Source: Leptospiraceae bacterium
GTDB taxonomy: Bacteria > Spirochaetota > Leptospiria > Leptospirales > Leptospiraceae
DNA: 64,000 bases
Reading direction: 5' to 3'
Assembly: GCA_022402465.1 (NCBI GenBank)
Contig: JAKRSH010000045.1
Span: 1-64,000 of the forward strand
In this document: positions 35,874 through 44,871 of the stretch, in pieces
Position numbering within the stretch: position 1 is the first letter of the stretch
How the letters are laid out: the number at the start of each line of letters is the position of its first letter
Position numbers and translations under genes: made by a program
Notes under the pieces: generated by a model
Told to the model about the DNA's origin: nothing
Database searches by the model: none
Seen by the model: the letters and a program-made list of their open reading frames with translations, nothing else

Positions 35874-37200
35874 CAGGGATTTCGTCGGCTTCTTCGTATC
35901 TACCCAATTGCCGAAGTGTAGTCTTTCGAATGAATCTGTATTCCTTTAATATGGAAACCTTATCAAGATTGGTTCCAGAAACAGATCTTTCATCTACGTT
36001 TCGAAGTTTAGACTGTAGCTCGTTTAATACAAGCAGAGATTCTTGGAATTTTTTTTGCTGGAAGTAAACCTTGGCAAGGCCTAGTTCTAAAGAAAAATTT
36101 TCCACCAAAAGAGCTGGGAGAATTTCTGGAGGTATTTCTGAAATATTGGCGAGAGATGTAGCATCACGAAATTCTAATATAGATTTATCATATAAGTTTG
36201 GATCTTTTTTTGCTAGTCGTAAATAAATTTCTCCACGATACTTTCTGTACCTTCTAAATTCTATGGGAGAATCATTATTGCTTACGAAAAATAAAAGTCT
36301 TTCATACATTTCCAAGGCTTCTATGGGGGATGAAATATCTAAGGGTTTACCAATATTTCTGAGTGTTTTGGAAATACTTTTTGTAAAATCTGATTTTGTA
36401 ATTTCATAGATCTCTGCTCTTCGTATCTTATCCCAAACTCGAAGTTGAATTTGTTTGGGGCTTAAATTGGATGCAAGAGGTAAATTTCTTGCAACTGGTT
36501 TCTTGCCTCTAATCCAATTCCATGTTCTTCGAATCCAGGATGGCTTACGAAGTGGATTCTCTTTGCCTAGTTCATCCTTTAGATATTTTTCTTTCACAAA
36601 ATCTTCGGTTTGATAAACATGAGTAGTATAAGCGAGAAGTATCTCAGAATGACGACAGGAAGCAATGGACGCGAGTTCAATTCGTTCAGGAACTCGAATA
36701 TCTGGACCTGAAAAGTTTAGAGCTCTTTTATAATAATCTAAGGCTTGTAATACGTAGGAAATATTTTCGTTCCAATATATTTTCGGATCAAAGGTTAATA
36801 GAATTTCATTATTTGTTATCGCTGCCTTGCCAGTAAGCATGCTCTTCTTCTCATACCAACTAGGATGATCCAAGAAGGGATCCTTATGCTCTCTTGCTTC
36901 ATAGTAATCACATGCCTTCTTCATAAGATCAATGCTAAGTGCAGGCATCTCTGGTGAGGTATCGGCAGAGAGAAATTCTTTGAATTGAGTAGTCCAAGAT
37001 TTATCGCGAGGCACAAGAAAGGAATCGCCTTTACCTATTAAATCTTCGGTTCTACTGCTGTTATAACCAGGCGGACTCCAAAAGTATGTAAATTTTGAAA
37101 AAATCCAATCTTTCTTCCAAAAAACCAAGGGGAAAGTGATTGCCCAGAGGATTGCAACAAAGAGAATGTAAATCAAATTATCCCGAATGAGCTTCTTCAA
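35866..37200 (-). CDS. Membrane-anchored TPR-like protein
   Basis: 444 residues starting with TTG at 37200; another TTG at 37176 is possible. An N-terminal TM anchor (about 8-30) precedes a periplasmic helical body with TPR-like segments (KACDYYEAREHKD, ALDYYKRALNFSG, ALEMYERLLFFVS, SILEFRDATSLANI). Function unknown. The 5' end overlaps the divergent TPR gene by 14 bp, so both promoters must lie inside the other's coding sequence. Confidence 0.75.
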   Translation of the reverse strand: MKKLIRDNLIYILFVAILWAITFPLVFWKKDWIFSKFTYFWSPPGYNSSRTEDLIGKGDSFLVPRDKSWTTQFKEFLSADTSPEMPALSIDLMKKACDYYEAREHKDPFLDHPSWYEKKSMLTGKAAITNNEILLTFDPKIYWNENISYVLQALDYYKRALNFSGPDIRVPERIELASIASCRHSEILLAYTTHVYQTEDFVKEKYLKDELGKENPLRKPSWIRRTWNWIRGKKPVARNLPLASNLSPKQIQLRVWDKIRRAEIYEITKSDFTKSISKTLRNIGKPLDISSPIEALEMYERLLFFVSNNDSPIEFRRYRKYRGEIYLRLAKKDPNLYDKSILEFRDATSLANISEIPPEILPALLVENFSLELGLAKVYFQQKKFQESLLVLNELQSKLRNVDERSVSGTNLDKVSILKEYRFIRKTTLRQLGRYEEADEIPDE

Positions 37201-39184
37201 AAAATTTCCCCTATACCTATTCTTAGTATCGTATCTTTTTCTACCCTTCGATCATATTTTCTCTGATTCTGAGGTCGTGAAGGAAGTAAATGCTTTAAAT
37301 TGCTCGCCTAAAAGCAATGAATTCCTGCTTTCCCTTGCCTTGAGTGCTCAGTCCAAGGCAAACCAAGCTAATTTTTACAATAGCAAAGAAGATAGCCAGA
37401 AATACCACAAAGATGCAATTCGATTTTTTGAAAAGTACATAGAATGTACGGACTCTAGCCAGCGAAATGCAATCACTCATCTGAATCTTGCCAATAGTTA
37501 TATTGAAGTCGCAGATTATAAATCAGCAGAGTTACAAGCTTCAGAAGCTCTCAAGAAAAATCCTACATACAGAGATGCAATTTTTTTCCAAGCAAGACTT
37601 CTTACTCGCCAAGGGAAACTAGATGCGGCAGCGAACCAATTGGAAAGTAAAATAAGTTTTTTTCCTGAAGATTCGGATTTTCTTTTTCTTCTGGGATCCT
37701 TAAACCGAGAGCTCAACCGCAATAACAAAGCTATTCTATATTTCACCTCTCTGCTTGATTCCATAGATAAACGTGAGGGCAATGGAAAATATAAGGTTCA
37801 TTGTTTAAAAAATTTGGGTGATCTTTACTTCTTAAATAAGGAATTAAAAAAATCACTGCTTAATTACCAAGCTTATTTGCTCTTAAATCCTCGTGATACG
37901 GATGCGAGATTTCAAGTCGCTCAAATATTCAACTTGTTAGGTGATTTTGGTGCATCCAAAAGAATTTTGCAAGAAATCCATCAGAAGAATCCATCTAATC
38001 TAGAAGTTGAGTTACTTCTTGCTGAAATGAACTTTGTGGAATCAAAAGCAACTGCGTTTCCATATCTTTCACAGCTCAATAAAGAAAATAAGCTGTCCAG
38101 AGATCATCTAACATTTGCCCTTCATGAAGTATTGCTTCGCCATTGGAAATTTTCTGATGGTTTCTTAAGAGAATTCCTTCCCAACCATACAAATCGTATT
38201 GCCGCAAGACTCGCATGGTTGGATGTGCTTGAAGCAAAATACACGAAAGAAGATTATGCGGCGGAGTTAAAGACAGTTGCTGAACTTTCCTATACTATGA
38301 AGCAGTTTCATATCTCTGCCAATTTGATTTCAGATAGGATTCGCCTTCAAGAAAAAGAGCCGAAGCTAGCAGGAGATCTTCCTTATTCCTATTGGTTTCT
38401 TGCAAATTGTATGGAAGAATTAAAATCTCCCAATAGAGCCATTCTGTATTCTAAGAAGGCTATAGCTTTAAGTAAAGATCCAGAAGAGAAATCAAAATTC
38501 AATCTACACTTAGGTCATCTTTTATTAAGTGAGAAAATCAAACGCTTAGATGAGGCAAAGGCTATAGCCAATTCTCTGCTCAATGAAAATCCCAAAAATC
38601 CTTCAGCATATTATTTGAAATCCTTTGCATTTTATTTAGAAGAAGATTACAATTCCAGTCTTGGTTCTATCAACAAAGCAATAGAAATTGATCCAGAAAA
38701 TATTGGTACTATTTTCCAACGTGCACTTGTTTATGAGAAACTCCAGAATTTTCCAGGGCAAGAGAAAGACCTCAAGCTTGCTATCCAACTTAATCCAGAG
38801 AATCCTGTTACTTTAAACTATTTAGGCTTTCTCTATGCAGAACGTGGGGAGAATAAGGAAGAAGCACTCAATATGATCCTTAAGGCTGTGGAATTAGAGC
38901 CAGATAATGGGGCTTACCAGGATAGTTTAGGTTGGATCTATTTTAAAATGGGCAGATTGGATGAGGCTTTATTTCACCTATCACTTGCTAAGCAAATGTT
39001 GACCGACCAGGGAATCAATGATCCAACTGTCTTTGACCACATAGGTGATGTCTATAATGCCAAAGAAGATTTGGTGAATGCAAAAGATTATTGGAAGAAA
39101 GCAAAGCAATTATCGAAGAATAAAGATGAAATCCAAAGAATTGATTCTAAAATTCTAAAAACAAAAAGAGGCGATGGAAATTAA
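37187..39184 (+). CDS. Exported multi-TPR protein
   Basis: 665 residues: a signal peptide (to about IFS-DSE) then roughly 12-14 TPR units over the whole length, for example YKSAELQASEALKKNPTYRD, AIEIDPENIGTIFQRALVYE, NPENPVTLNYLGFLYAE and LDEALFHLSLAKQM. TPR arrays act as protein-binding scaffolds in the periplasm or outer membrane. The last base of its stop is the first base of the next start (TAATG), so it is coupled to the LolB-like lipoprotein and then CapA. Confidence 0.88.
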   Translation: MSFFKKFPLYLFLVSYLFLPFDHIFSDSEVVKEVNALNCSPKSNEFLLSLALSAQSKANQANFYNSKEDSQKYHKDAIRFFEKYIECTDSSQRNAITHLNLANSYIEVADYKSAELQASEALKKNPTYRDAIFFQARLLTRQGKLDAAANQLESKISFFPEDSDFLFLLGSLNRELNRNNKAILYFTSLLDSIDKREGNGKYKVHCLKNLGDLYFLNKELKKSLLNYQAYLLLNPRDTDARFQVAQIFNLLGDFGASKRILQEIHQKNPSNLEVELLLAEMNFVESKATAFPYLSQLNKENKLSRDHLTFALHEVLLRHWKFSDGFLREFLPNHTNRIAARLAWLDVLEAKYTKEDYAAELKTVAELSYTMKQFHISANLISDRIRLQEKEPKLAGDLPYSYWFLANCMEELKSPNRAILYSKKAIALSKDPEEKSKFNLHLGHLLLSEKIKRLDEAKAIANSLLNENPKNPSAYYLKSFAFYLEEDYNSSLGSINKAIEIDPENIGTIFQRALVYEKLQNFPGQEKDLKLAIQLNPENPVTLNYLGFLYAERGENKEEALNMILKAVELEPDNGAYQDSLGWIYFKMGRLDEALFHLSLAKQMLTDQGINDPTVFDHIGDVYNAKEDLVNAKDYWKKAKQLSKNKDEIQRIDSKILKTKRGDGN

Positions 39185-39987
39185 TGAAAAAAATACTTTA
39201 TTCAAGCTTATTACTGGCTTTTTTTTTCGGATGTGAGACCTTACAGACACCAGATGAGCAAGCTATTGATTTCGTAGAGAAGGGTCAAGTTCGCTTCCTG
39301 AAATTCTCCGATAAGAGAAATAAAAAATTTCTAGATGAGATCCAAGGTTTCCAAAATCAACATGAATCCTTTATAGCGAATTTCTCTATACGTATAGATA
39401 CTATCTCACCCAAGAAAGATAATTTCAATGCGGATGGAAAGATTTGGTTCCTTAAAGAAACAGGGCAGGTTAAGATTCAATTAATGGATAGCTTCTTTGG
39501 TCTTGTTTTCTCAGAAGTTGTAGCTAACTCAGAGCAAATCATTGTTAAAACATCTCAAGACCAACAAATCCATTCCCAAAGAATGGGAGACTTGGTGGTT
39601 TATGATCCTGGTCGTAAGAAACCAATTACCATTCCATTTCCTGTAATTTATTATTATATTACTGGAGAATATAGCAAAGAATTTCAAGGAAATCCTTCCT
39701 TTGTAAGCTCGGAGACAAGAAGAGTTCAAGTTAAGAAGCAAGATGACCTGTTCGAATATTTCTTTGATGTGGACGGTTTGTCCGCTTTAGAATGGAGTTC
39801 TACTAAAAAGTCTGTGAAAGCTGTATCCAAACCAGTTGGCAAGAGATCAATTCCAACAGAAGCACTTCTCACTAAAATTCTTGAATCTGAAGTAGATTCA
39901 GAGAATGAAAAAGTGCAGGTAATCATTCAGACAAAACTTAGATCTATCCAGAAGAAAAACCCATCTGTGAGTGTATTCGTTTTGTAG
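39184..39987 (+). CDS. LolB-like outer-membrane lipoprotein
   Basis: 267 residues with lipobox FFFGC (Cys17). The mature part has the half-barrel strand pattern of LolA/LolB-type proteins: FIANFSIRID, FNADGKIWFLKETGQVKIQLMD (here only named in part), then LVFSEVVANSE and MGDLVVYDP. LolB inserts lipoproteins into the outer membrane in gamma-proteobacteria and is thought absent from spirochaetes, so this may be a distant functional relative or a different LolA-fold protein. It lies between the TPR and CapA genes with no gap on either side. Confidence 0.6.
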   Translation: MKKILYSSLLLAFFFGCETLQTPDEQAIDFVEKGQVRFLKFSDKRNKKFLDEIQGFQNQHESFIANFSIRIDTISPKKDNFNADGKIWFLKETGQVKIQLMDSFFGLVFSEVVANSEQIIVKTSQDQQIHSQRMGDLVVYDPGRKKPITIPFPVIYYYITGEYSKEFQGNPSFVSSETRRVQVKKQDDLFEYFFDVDGLSALEWSSTKKSVKAVSKPVGKRSIPTEALLTKILESEVDSENEKVQVIIQTKLRSIQKKNPSVSVFVL

Positions 39988-41163
39988 ATGAAAGAAAGTT
40001 CCCATAAATTTTCTAAGACTCTTTGCTATTTTTGTTTCTTATTCTTGCTATTAGAGTCCGTCTCCCTATTCGGCGAGACCGAGTTCAAAGAACTTTCTGA
40101 AAAAGAATTATTGCAACCTGATTTAAAGAAATACTCGATTCAAACATCGACAGGAAGGAGCTATCGATTTTCTGGAACAACTAAGGTAATCATAGCAGGT
40201 GATACCATGTTCAATTGGATGGTTCGTGAAAAGATCAAAGCGAAAGGATATTCTAAGCCCTTTGAAGAATGGTTTCCTATTTTTGCAGAAGCTGATTTGA
40301 GATTTCTCAATTTAGAGACTCCCATCCTCTCTTCGGAGATAGAGGGAACCAAAGAAAAATCCTTTGTCTTTTATGCAGAAGAAGAGGATACCAAGCTTTT
40401 GAAATTGTTGAAAGTAGATGGAGTATTTTTGGGTAACAATCATGCTATGGATTTTGAAAGAGAGGGTTTGCAAAATACCATCCAAGTCCTAGAAGGCAAA
40501 TCCATCCAAGCCTTTGGAGCAGGACTCGACGAAAAATCAGCTTATACTCCCAGAATCTTTAATTCTGGTCAGACGAATCTTTTGATTTATAGTATCAGTG
40601 AAGTTGGGCAAAGGGAACATTTTGCCAAAGGCAATAAGGCTGGGGTTGCTTATTTTTACGAATCAAAAATGGAATCACTTGTGAAACAAGCTAAGCCCAA
40701 GGGTTCCGAACAAGTTGCACTCTTATCCTTGCACTGGGGCTGGGAATACAATCCTGAGCCTACGATAGGTCAGAAGAAATCTGCTCATAAAATGATAGAT
40801 GCTGGTTTTGATATCCTCATTGGTCACCATCCCCACGTTCCCCAGGGAATTGAAATTTATAAGGGTAAACCGATTCTATATTCATTGGGGAATTTTATTT
40901 TTGGTAGTAAGAATAATTATTTAAACCACAATATCGTTGTTATGCTTCATTTTAAGGCTAATAAACTTGTAGTCATGGAATTGATACCAGCCTTCGGTAA
41001 ATTCCAGGAACAAGATTATGATTACCATCCTTTGGACCCTAGACCTGCTGATCTTTTTCTCAAAGAGTATGCTGTGCTTTGTAAAAAATTGGGAACAGAT
41101 CTTATTATTAGAGCAGGAAGGGGTTACGTCTTTCTGGATAAGACAATGATGAGAAGTGAATAA
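39988..41163 (+). CDS. CapA-family metallophosphatase-like protein
   Basis: 391 residues: signal peptide (to about 30), then the CapA/PgsA fold. Metal-binding and catalytic motifs are AGDTM (about 70-74), LNLETP, LGNNHAMD, LSLHWGWEYNPEPT and GHHPHVPQGIE, then YSLGNFIFG. CapA proteins act in poly-gamma-glutamate capsule synthesis or export, but many relatives have other roles. The start directly follows the LolB-like stop. Its 3' end overlaps a convergent gene by 40 bp. Confidence 0.88.
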   Translation: MKESSHKFSKTLCYFCFLFLLLESVSLFGETEFKELSEKELLQPDLKKYSIQTSTGRSYRFSGTTKVIIAGDTMFNWMVREKIKAKGYSKPFEEWFPIFAEADLRFLNLETPILSSEIEGTKEKSFVFYAEEEDTKLLKLLKVDGVFLGNNHAMDFEREGLQNTIQVLEGKSIQAFGAGLDEKSAYTPRIFNSGQTNLLIYSISEVGQREHFAKGNKAGVAYFYESKMESLVKQAKPKGSEQVALLSLHWGWEYNPEPTIGQKKSAHKMIDAGFDILIGHHPHVPQGIEIYKGKPILYSLGNFIFGSKNNYLNHNIVVMLHFKANKLVVMELIPAFGKFQEQDYDYHPLDPRPADLFLKEYAVLCKKLGTDLIIRAGRGYVFLDKTMMRSE

Positions 41164-41828
41164 ATCCAAAATAAAATAAAACCTATGGCGAGAAAAAGGA
41201 TTCCTAGTTCTATTAAATTTGGTTTCAAATAAACGGCAGCATAAAACATAAACGAAGTGAACATAGCAATGGCTACTGCCTTATGAATCGTTCCTCTTTC
41301 GTATAACCAAAGTTTAATTCCTATCCAAGCATTGATTAAGAAAATCAATCCCCATTTTGCATGAGTAAAAATCCCAAGCAGATGAAGAGGTTCTGACATT
41401 TTTTCTGGAGAACTCGCTTCAAGGATAGCTTGCAATTGAAAATTCTCACCTAAATCGCTCACACCAGATAAGGCAACTAAGATCGAGATTAGGTAAAATC
41501 CCCAGGCTGTAGGCTGGTCTCTATAGATAAAAGCTATGATTTGCAGATAAAAAATAACATAGAGTATAATAAAAACAAGATCATAGAGAATCAGTGATTT
41601 AAAGCGATCCACATAATCCATGTATTCCTCATCTTCTGGTCCACCTAGAATACCATATACGTCCTCTGGTTCAGAAGCAAGTTCAAGTGCGATCAAAGTA
41701 GAAGAATATCCGCTGTGGATGGAATTTACAGGTGTCACTGGAGTCATAGAACTCATAATCAGGGTCAAAATGCCTAGAATTCCTCCTATGACCAAGGTTG
41801 TGATATGATTGCTAAAACTTTTATCCAC
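41124..41828 (-). CDS. Polytopic membrane protein, function unknown
   Basis: 234 residues with about six hydrophobic segments and a periplasmic loop (about 40-75). No recognised family. It shows no signal for transport motifs or enzymes. It faces capA convergently and overlaps its end; its 5' end faces away from rpsF, with 136 bp between. Confidence 0.75.
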   Translation of the reverse strand: MDKSFSNHITTLVIGGILGILTLIMSSMTPVTPVNSIHSGYSSTLIALELASEPEDVYGILGGPEDEEYMDYVDRFKSLILYDLVFIILYVIFYLQIIAFIYRDQPTAWGFYLISILVALSGVSDLGENFQLQAILEASSPEKMSEPLHLLGIFTHAKWGLIFLINAWIGIKLWLYERGTIHKAVAIAMFTSFMFYAAVYLKPNLIELGILFLAIGFILFWIYSLLIIVLSRKT

Positions 41829-41930
41829 TTGTTTTTCATTTTAATTTGGCAATAAATTCTGGCAAGTCTGTTCAAAAAAAAGGATTTGATTGGTGGGGAT
41901 TTTTCAAAAAACTGGATAAAAACTGTCTTC

Positions 41931-41947
41931 TATCCCACGAAGGGATA
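41931..41947 (+). promoter_or_regulatory. Small hairpin in the rpsF leader
   Basis: TATCCC-ACGAA-GGGATA forms a 6-bp stem 17 nt upstream of rpsF and just before the AGGAGA ribosome site. It could be an autoregulatory element of the S6 operon, but the CCG triplet typical of the known S6:S18-binding leader is not present. Confidence 0.35.
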
Positions 41948-41964
41948 TACCCATAGGAGAAAAA

Positions 41965-42240
41965 ATGAGAAACTACGAAATTACAGCCGTTTATCGTACG
42001 AACGCTGTAGAAGAAACCAGGAATTCCTTTAAGGACATCCTATCTAAAAACGGAGTTGCTGTTCAATCTGAAGAAGATTGGGGCAACAAAAGATTGTGGC
42101 ACCACGTTGATGGCGAAGAAAATGGTTTCTACCACCACTTCAAATGCAATGCTGAACCATCCTCTATTGCAAAGATCGAAAATGATGCTAAGTTAAACTT
42201 AAACATCCTCAAAGCTATGGTCATTAGACAAAATGGCTAA
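41965..42240 (+). CDS. rpsF: 30S ribosomal protein S6
   Basis: 91 residues. NYEITAVYRTN opening and the KRLWHHVDGEENGFYHHFKC core are S6 features. It binds 16S rRNA with S18, whose gene lies two positions on. AGGAGA precedes the ATG. Its stop overlaps the ssb start by 8 bp, and the order rpsF-ssb-rpsR-rplI-dnaB is the standard bacterial one. Confidence 0.95.
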   Translation: MRNYEITAVYRTNAVEETRNSFKDILSKNGVAVQSEEDWGNKRLWHHVDGEENGFYHHFKCNAEPSSIAKIENDAKLNLNILKAMVIRQNG

Positions 42241-42679
42241 TGATCTTAACAAGGTTATACTCATCGGGAGATTAACCAGAGATCCAGAATACAAAAATAT
42301 CAATGGGAATTCTTTAGTGAACTTTAGTTTGGCGAACAATCGCTCCTATATGGTTCAAGGAAACAAAAAAGAAGAAACCAATTACTTCGAGTGTGAAGCT
42401 TGGGGTAAGTTAGCTGATGTGATACGTCAATACGCAACAAAAGGCAAGCAAGTCTTAGTGGAAGGACGTTTGAAATTCGAGACCTGGGATTCCAATGATG
42501 GAAAGAAGATGAGTAAAATTAGAATTTTTACTGAGAACTTGCAGCTATTAGGCGGCAATACGGGTGGAAGTTCGGCTGGTTCATATTCTTCTTCAGAGAC
42601 AAGTTATCCAGAAGGTGGTTCATCTAGTTTTGAACCAATTGAGGATGCTGGTGGAACTGATGATGATATGCCGTTTTAA
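42233..42679 (+). CDS. ssb: Single-stranded DNA-binding protein
   Basis: 148 residues. The OB-fold begins NKVILIGRLTRDPEYK and contains FECEAWGKLADVIRQYATKGKQVLVEGRLKFETW. A Gly/Ser-rich linker is followed by the acidic DDDMPF tip that recruits partner proteins. It coats ssDNA in replication and repair. Confidence 0.96.
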   Translation: MANDLNKVILIGRLTRDPEYKNINGNSLVNFSLANNRSYMVQGNKKEETNYFECEAWGKLADVIRQYATKGKQVLVEGRLKFETWDSNDGKKMSKIRIFTENLQLLGGNTGGSSAGSYSSSETSYPEGGSSSFEPIEDAGGTDDDMPF

Positions 42680-42699
42680 CATTTAGATAGGAAAATACA

Positions 42700-43029
42700 A
42701 TGAGTGAAGATATTAAACAAGAAAGATCTCCAAGAGATAGAAATATGAACATGGACGACGATGACAAAGGTTATCGTGGCAAAGACGGCGACAAATTAGG
42801 TCGTAAGAATCCAAAATATAAGAAAAAAGTCTGCAAATTCTGTGTGGATAAAGATATGGAAGCCGGTTTGGATTACAAAAGAACTGAAATCCTAGAAAGA
42901 TTTATTACTAACAGAGGAAAGATCATTCCTAGAAGAATAACTGGAACTTGCGCAAAGCACCAACGTGTACTAGCTAGAGAAATCCGTAAATCTAGAAGTA
43001 TCGGATTGCTTCCGTTTAAAGTGTTGTAA
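42700..43029 (+). CDS. rpsR: 30S ribosomal protein S18, with long N-terminal extension
   Basis: 109 residues; the S18 core (about 45-109, with [43 protein letters not shown]) is normal. The first 40 or so residues are an extra charged segment (alternating acidic and basic, [14 protein letters not shown]), so the protein is about a third longer than the 75-residue norm. The CKFC pair is retained. Confidence 0.95.
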   Translation: MSEDIKQERSPRDRNMNMDDDDKGYRGKDGDKLGRKNPKYKKKVCKFCVDKDMEAGLDYKRTEILERFITNRGKIIPRRITGTCAKHQRVLAREIRKSRSIGLLPFKVL

Positions 43030-43041
43030 GAGGAGCCTAAA

Positions 43042-43488
43042 ATGAAAATTATTCTACAAAAAGACGTAATTAATTTAGGGGATGCTGGTGAAGTTAAGGA
43101 AGTTGCTGACGGTTATGCGAGAAATTTTCTTTTCCCAAAGAAACTAGCGATACGTGCCAGTGAAGGATCTACTAAAATGGCTCTTCACCAAAAGAGACTT
43201 GCTGATCTTAAGAAAGAAAAGAAAGCAAAGGAAATGAAGAATCTATCTTCTCAGATTGATGGACAATCCATAGAGATTAAAGTGAAGACGGGAGAAAATG
43301 ATAAGATTTTCGGTTCTGTGACTTCTGGTGATATTTCAAATGCGCTTTCTGCAAAAGGATTCTCTGTTGACAAAAGAAAAATTGATCTTGAACAACCCAT
43401 TAAATCATTGGGTGAATTTAAGATTAAACTTAGGTTAGCTGAGAATGTTCAAGCAACTATAAATCTTGCCGTAATCGGTCAAGGTTGA
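43042..43488 (+). CDS. rplI: 50S ribosomal protein L9
   Basis: 148 residues. The N-terminal MKIILQKDVINLGDAGEVKEV with GYARNFLFPK is the L9 signature, followed by a long helix and the C-terminal RNA-binding domain (KIFGSVTSGDI, IKSLGEFKIKL). It binds 23S rRNA. GAGGAG lies upstream of the ATG. Confidence 0.96.
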   Translation: MKIILQKDVINLGDAGEVKEVADGYARNFLFPKKLAIRASEGSTKMALHQKRLADLKKEKKAKEMKNLSSQIDGQSIEIKVKTGENDKIFGSVTSGDISNALSAKGFSVDKRKIDLEQPIKSLGEFKIKLRLAENVQATINLAVIGQG

Positions 43489-43510
43489 TTCTTTTTAAAG
43501 GCTAGAGGGT

Positions 43511-44848
43511 ATGAGTCCTAACTCTTCTCTTCATGAAGTAGAGACGGAAAAGTCCCTCTTAGGTTCCCTGCTCATGAAAGGAACAGGGAACAAGTCTGAA
43601 CTTGGTATTAAGGGCAATGATTTCTACATTGAGATCCACCAAAGGATATTCTCTAGTATAGAAGATCTAGTTGCCATGGGAGTCGACATTGATCCCATCT
43701 CTGTAATCAATAATCTTAAAGAAACTGGAAGAATCAAAGACGAGAATAAAGATGTAGAGTACATTATGTCCGTCTATAGGGACACCATTCCTACCCATGG
43801 AATGGAATACTACACCAGTCGACTGAAGAGACTCTCCGATAGAAGAAAGTATTATAAAGCGCTCATGGAAGCATCCGAAACTCTTCAGGATGCTACAGGA
43901 GAAAATGACACTATCTTTTCTCAAATTGAACAAAACCTCATGGATATTTCTCGTGTAGAAAGATCCAAGGGTCTTAAGTTAGTCAAGGATGATCAAAATG
44001 ATCTGATTGATTATGTTAAATTACTTTTTGAGAATCCAGGTGGAATCCAAGGTCTAAGAACCCATTACAAAGAATTAGATGAGGTAACAGGCGGATTTAA
44101 GAAGCATGAGCTAATTGTCTTAGCTGCAAGACCAGGAAATGGAAAAACCACCTATGCTCTGAACATAGCTGCAAATGTCGCGCTTCGTGAGAACAAAACT
44201 GTTGCTATCTTCACAGCAGAGATGAGCAGAAGAGAAATGTTAGTGAAAATGATTTGTGCGGAAGCTCGTATAGATTCAAGGGAATTGCAAAGTGGCAGTA
44301 TTCCAAACAATCAGAAATCACTTCTACTCTCAGCAATTGCTAATATAACTTCAGCACCCATTTATATAGACGATTCTGGAAATTTTACCATTCAAGAAAT
44401 TGCGGCAAGAACTAGACAACTGAAAACAACAGAAGATATAGGATTGGTAGTTGTTGATTATATCCAATTAGTAAGTGATCCAAAAGTGCAAGGACAGGGT
44501 AGACAGGTTGAAGTTTCTTCCGTATCGAGAAATTTGAAATTAATGACTAGGGATTCGAATTGTCCAATTCTAGCTTTATCTCAGATGTCTAGAGATGTTG
44601 AGAAAAGAACCAAAGACCAAAGACCGGTTCTTTCCGACTTACGAGAATCAGGTGCTATTGAACAGGATGCGGATATAGTATGTTTTATTCATAGAGAAGA
44701 GATGATCAAAGGGGCTGAGACTCCAGAAGAGAAGAAAGGCAAGGCTGAAATCATCATAGCTAAAAATAGGGCAGGAGCCCTGAAGACATTTGAATTATTT
44801 TTTACACCAAGGTACAGTCGCTTCGATAATATAAGTGCGGCTGTATAA
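43511..44848 (+). CDS. dnaB: Replicative DNA helicase DnaB
   Basis: 445 residues. The N-terminal helical domain (1-100) starts SLLGSLLM; the RecA-like C-terminal domain has Walker [15 protein letters not shown], the QMSRDVEKR segment, VVVDYIQLV and [14 protein letters not shown]. It unwinds DNA ahead of the replisome. No intein is seen. It follows rplI by 22 bp. Confidence 0.96.
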   Translation: MSPNSSLHEVETEKSLLGSLLMKGTGNKSELGIKGNDFYIEIHQRIFSSIEDLVAMGVDIDPISVINNLKETGRIKDENKDVEYIMSVYRDTIPTHGMEYYTSRLKRLSDRRKYYKALMEASETLQDATGENDTIFSQIEQNLMDISRVERSKGLKLVKDDQNDLIDYVKLLFENPGGIQGLRTHYKELDEVTGGFKKHELIVLAARPGNGKTTYALNIAANVALRENKTVAIFTAEMSRREMLVKMICAEARIDSRELQSGSIPNNQKSLLLSAIANITSAPIYIDDSGNFTIQEIAARTRQLKTTEDIGLVVVDYIQLVSDPKVQGQGRQVEVSSVSRNLKLMTRDSNCPILALSQMSRDVEKRTKDQRPVLSDLRESGAIEQDADIVCFIHREEMIKGAETPEEKKGKAEIIIAKNRAGALKTFELFFTPRYSRFDNISAAV

Positions 44849-44871
44849 AATTTTCCAAGAAGGATAAACCA

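Noticed and set aside
41931-41947. S6:S18-binding leader RNA upstream of rpsF
   Set aside because: Only a 6-bp hairpin is present and the CCG triplet of the known motif is absent; kept as a low-confidence hairpin only.
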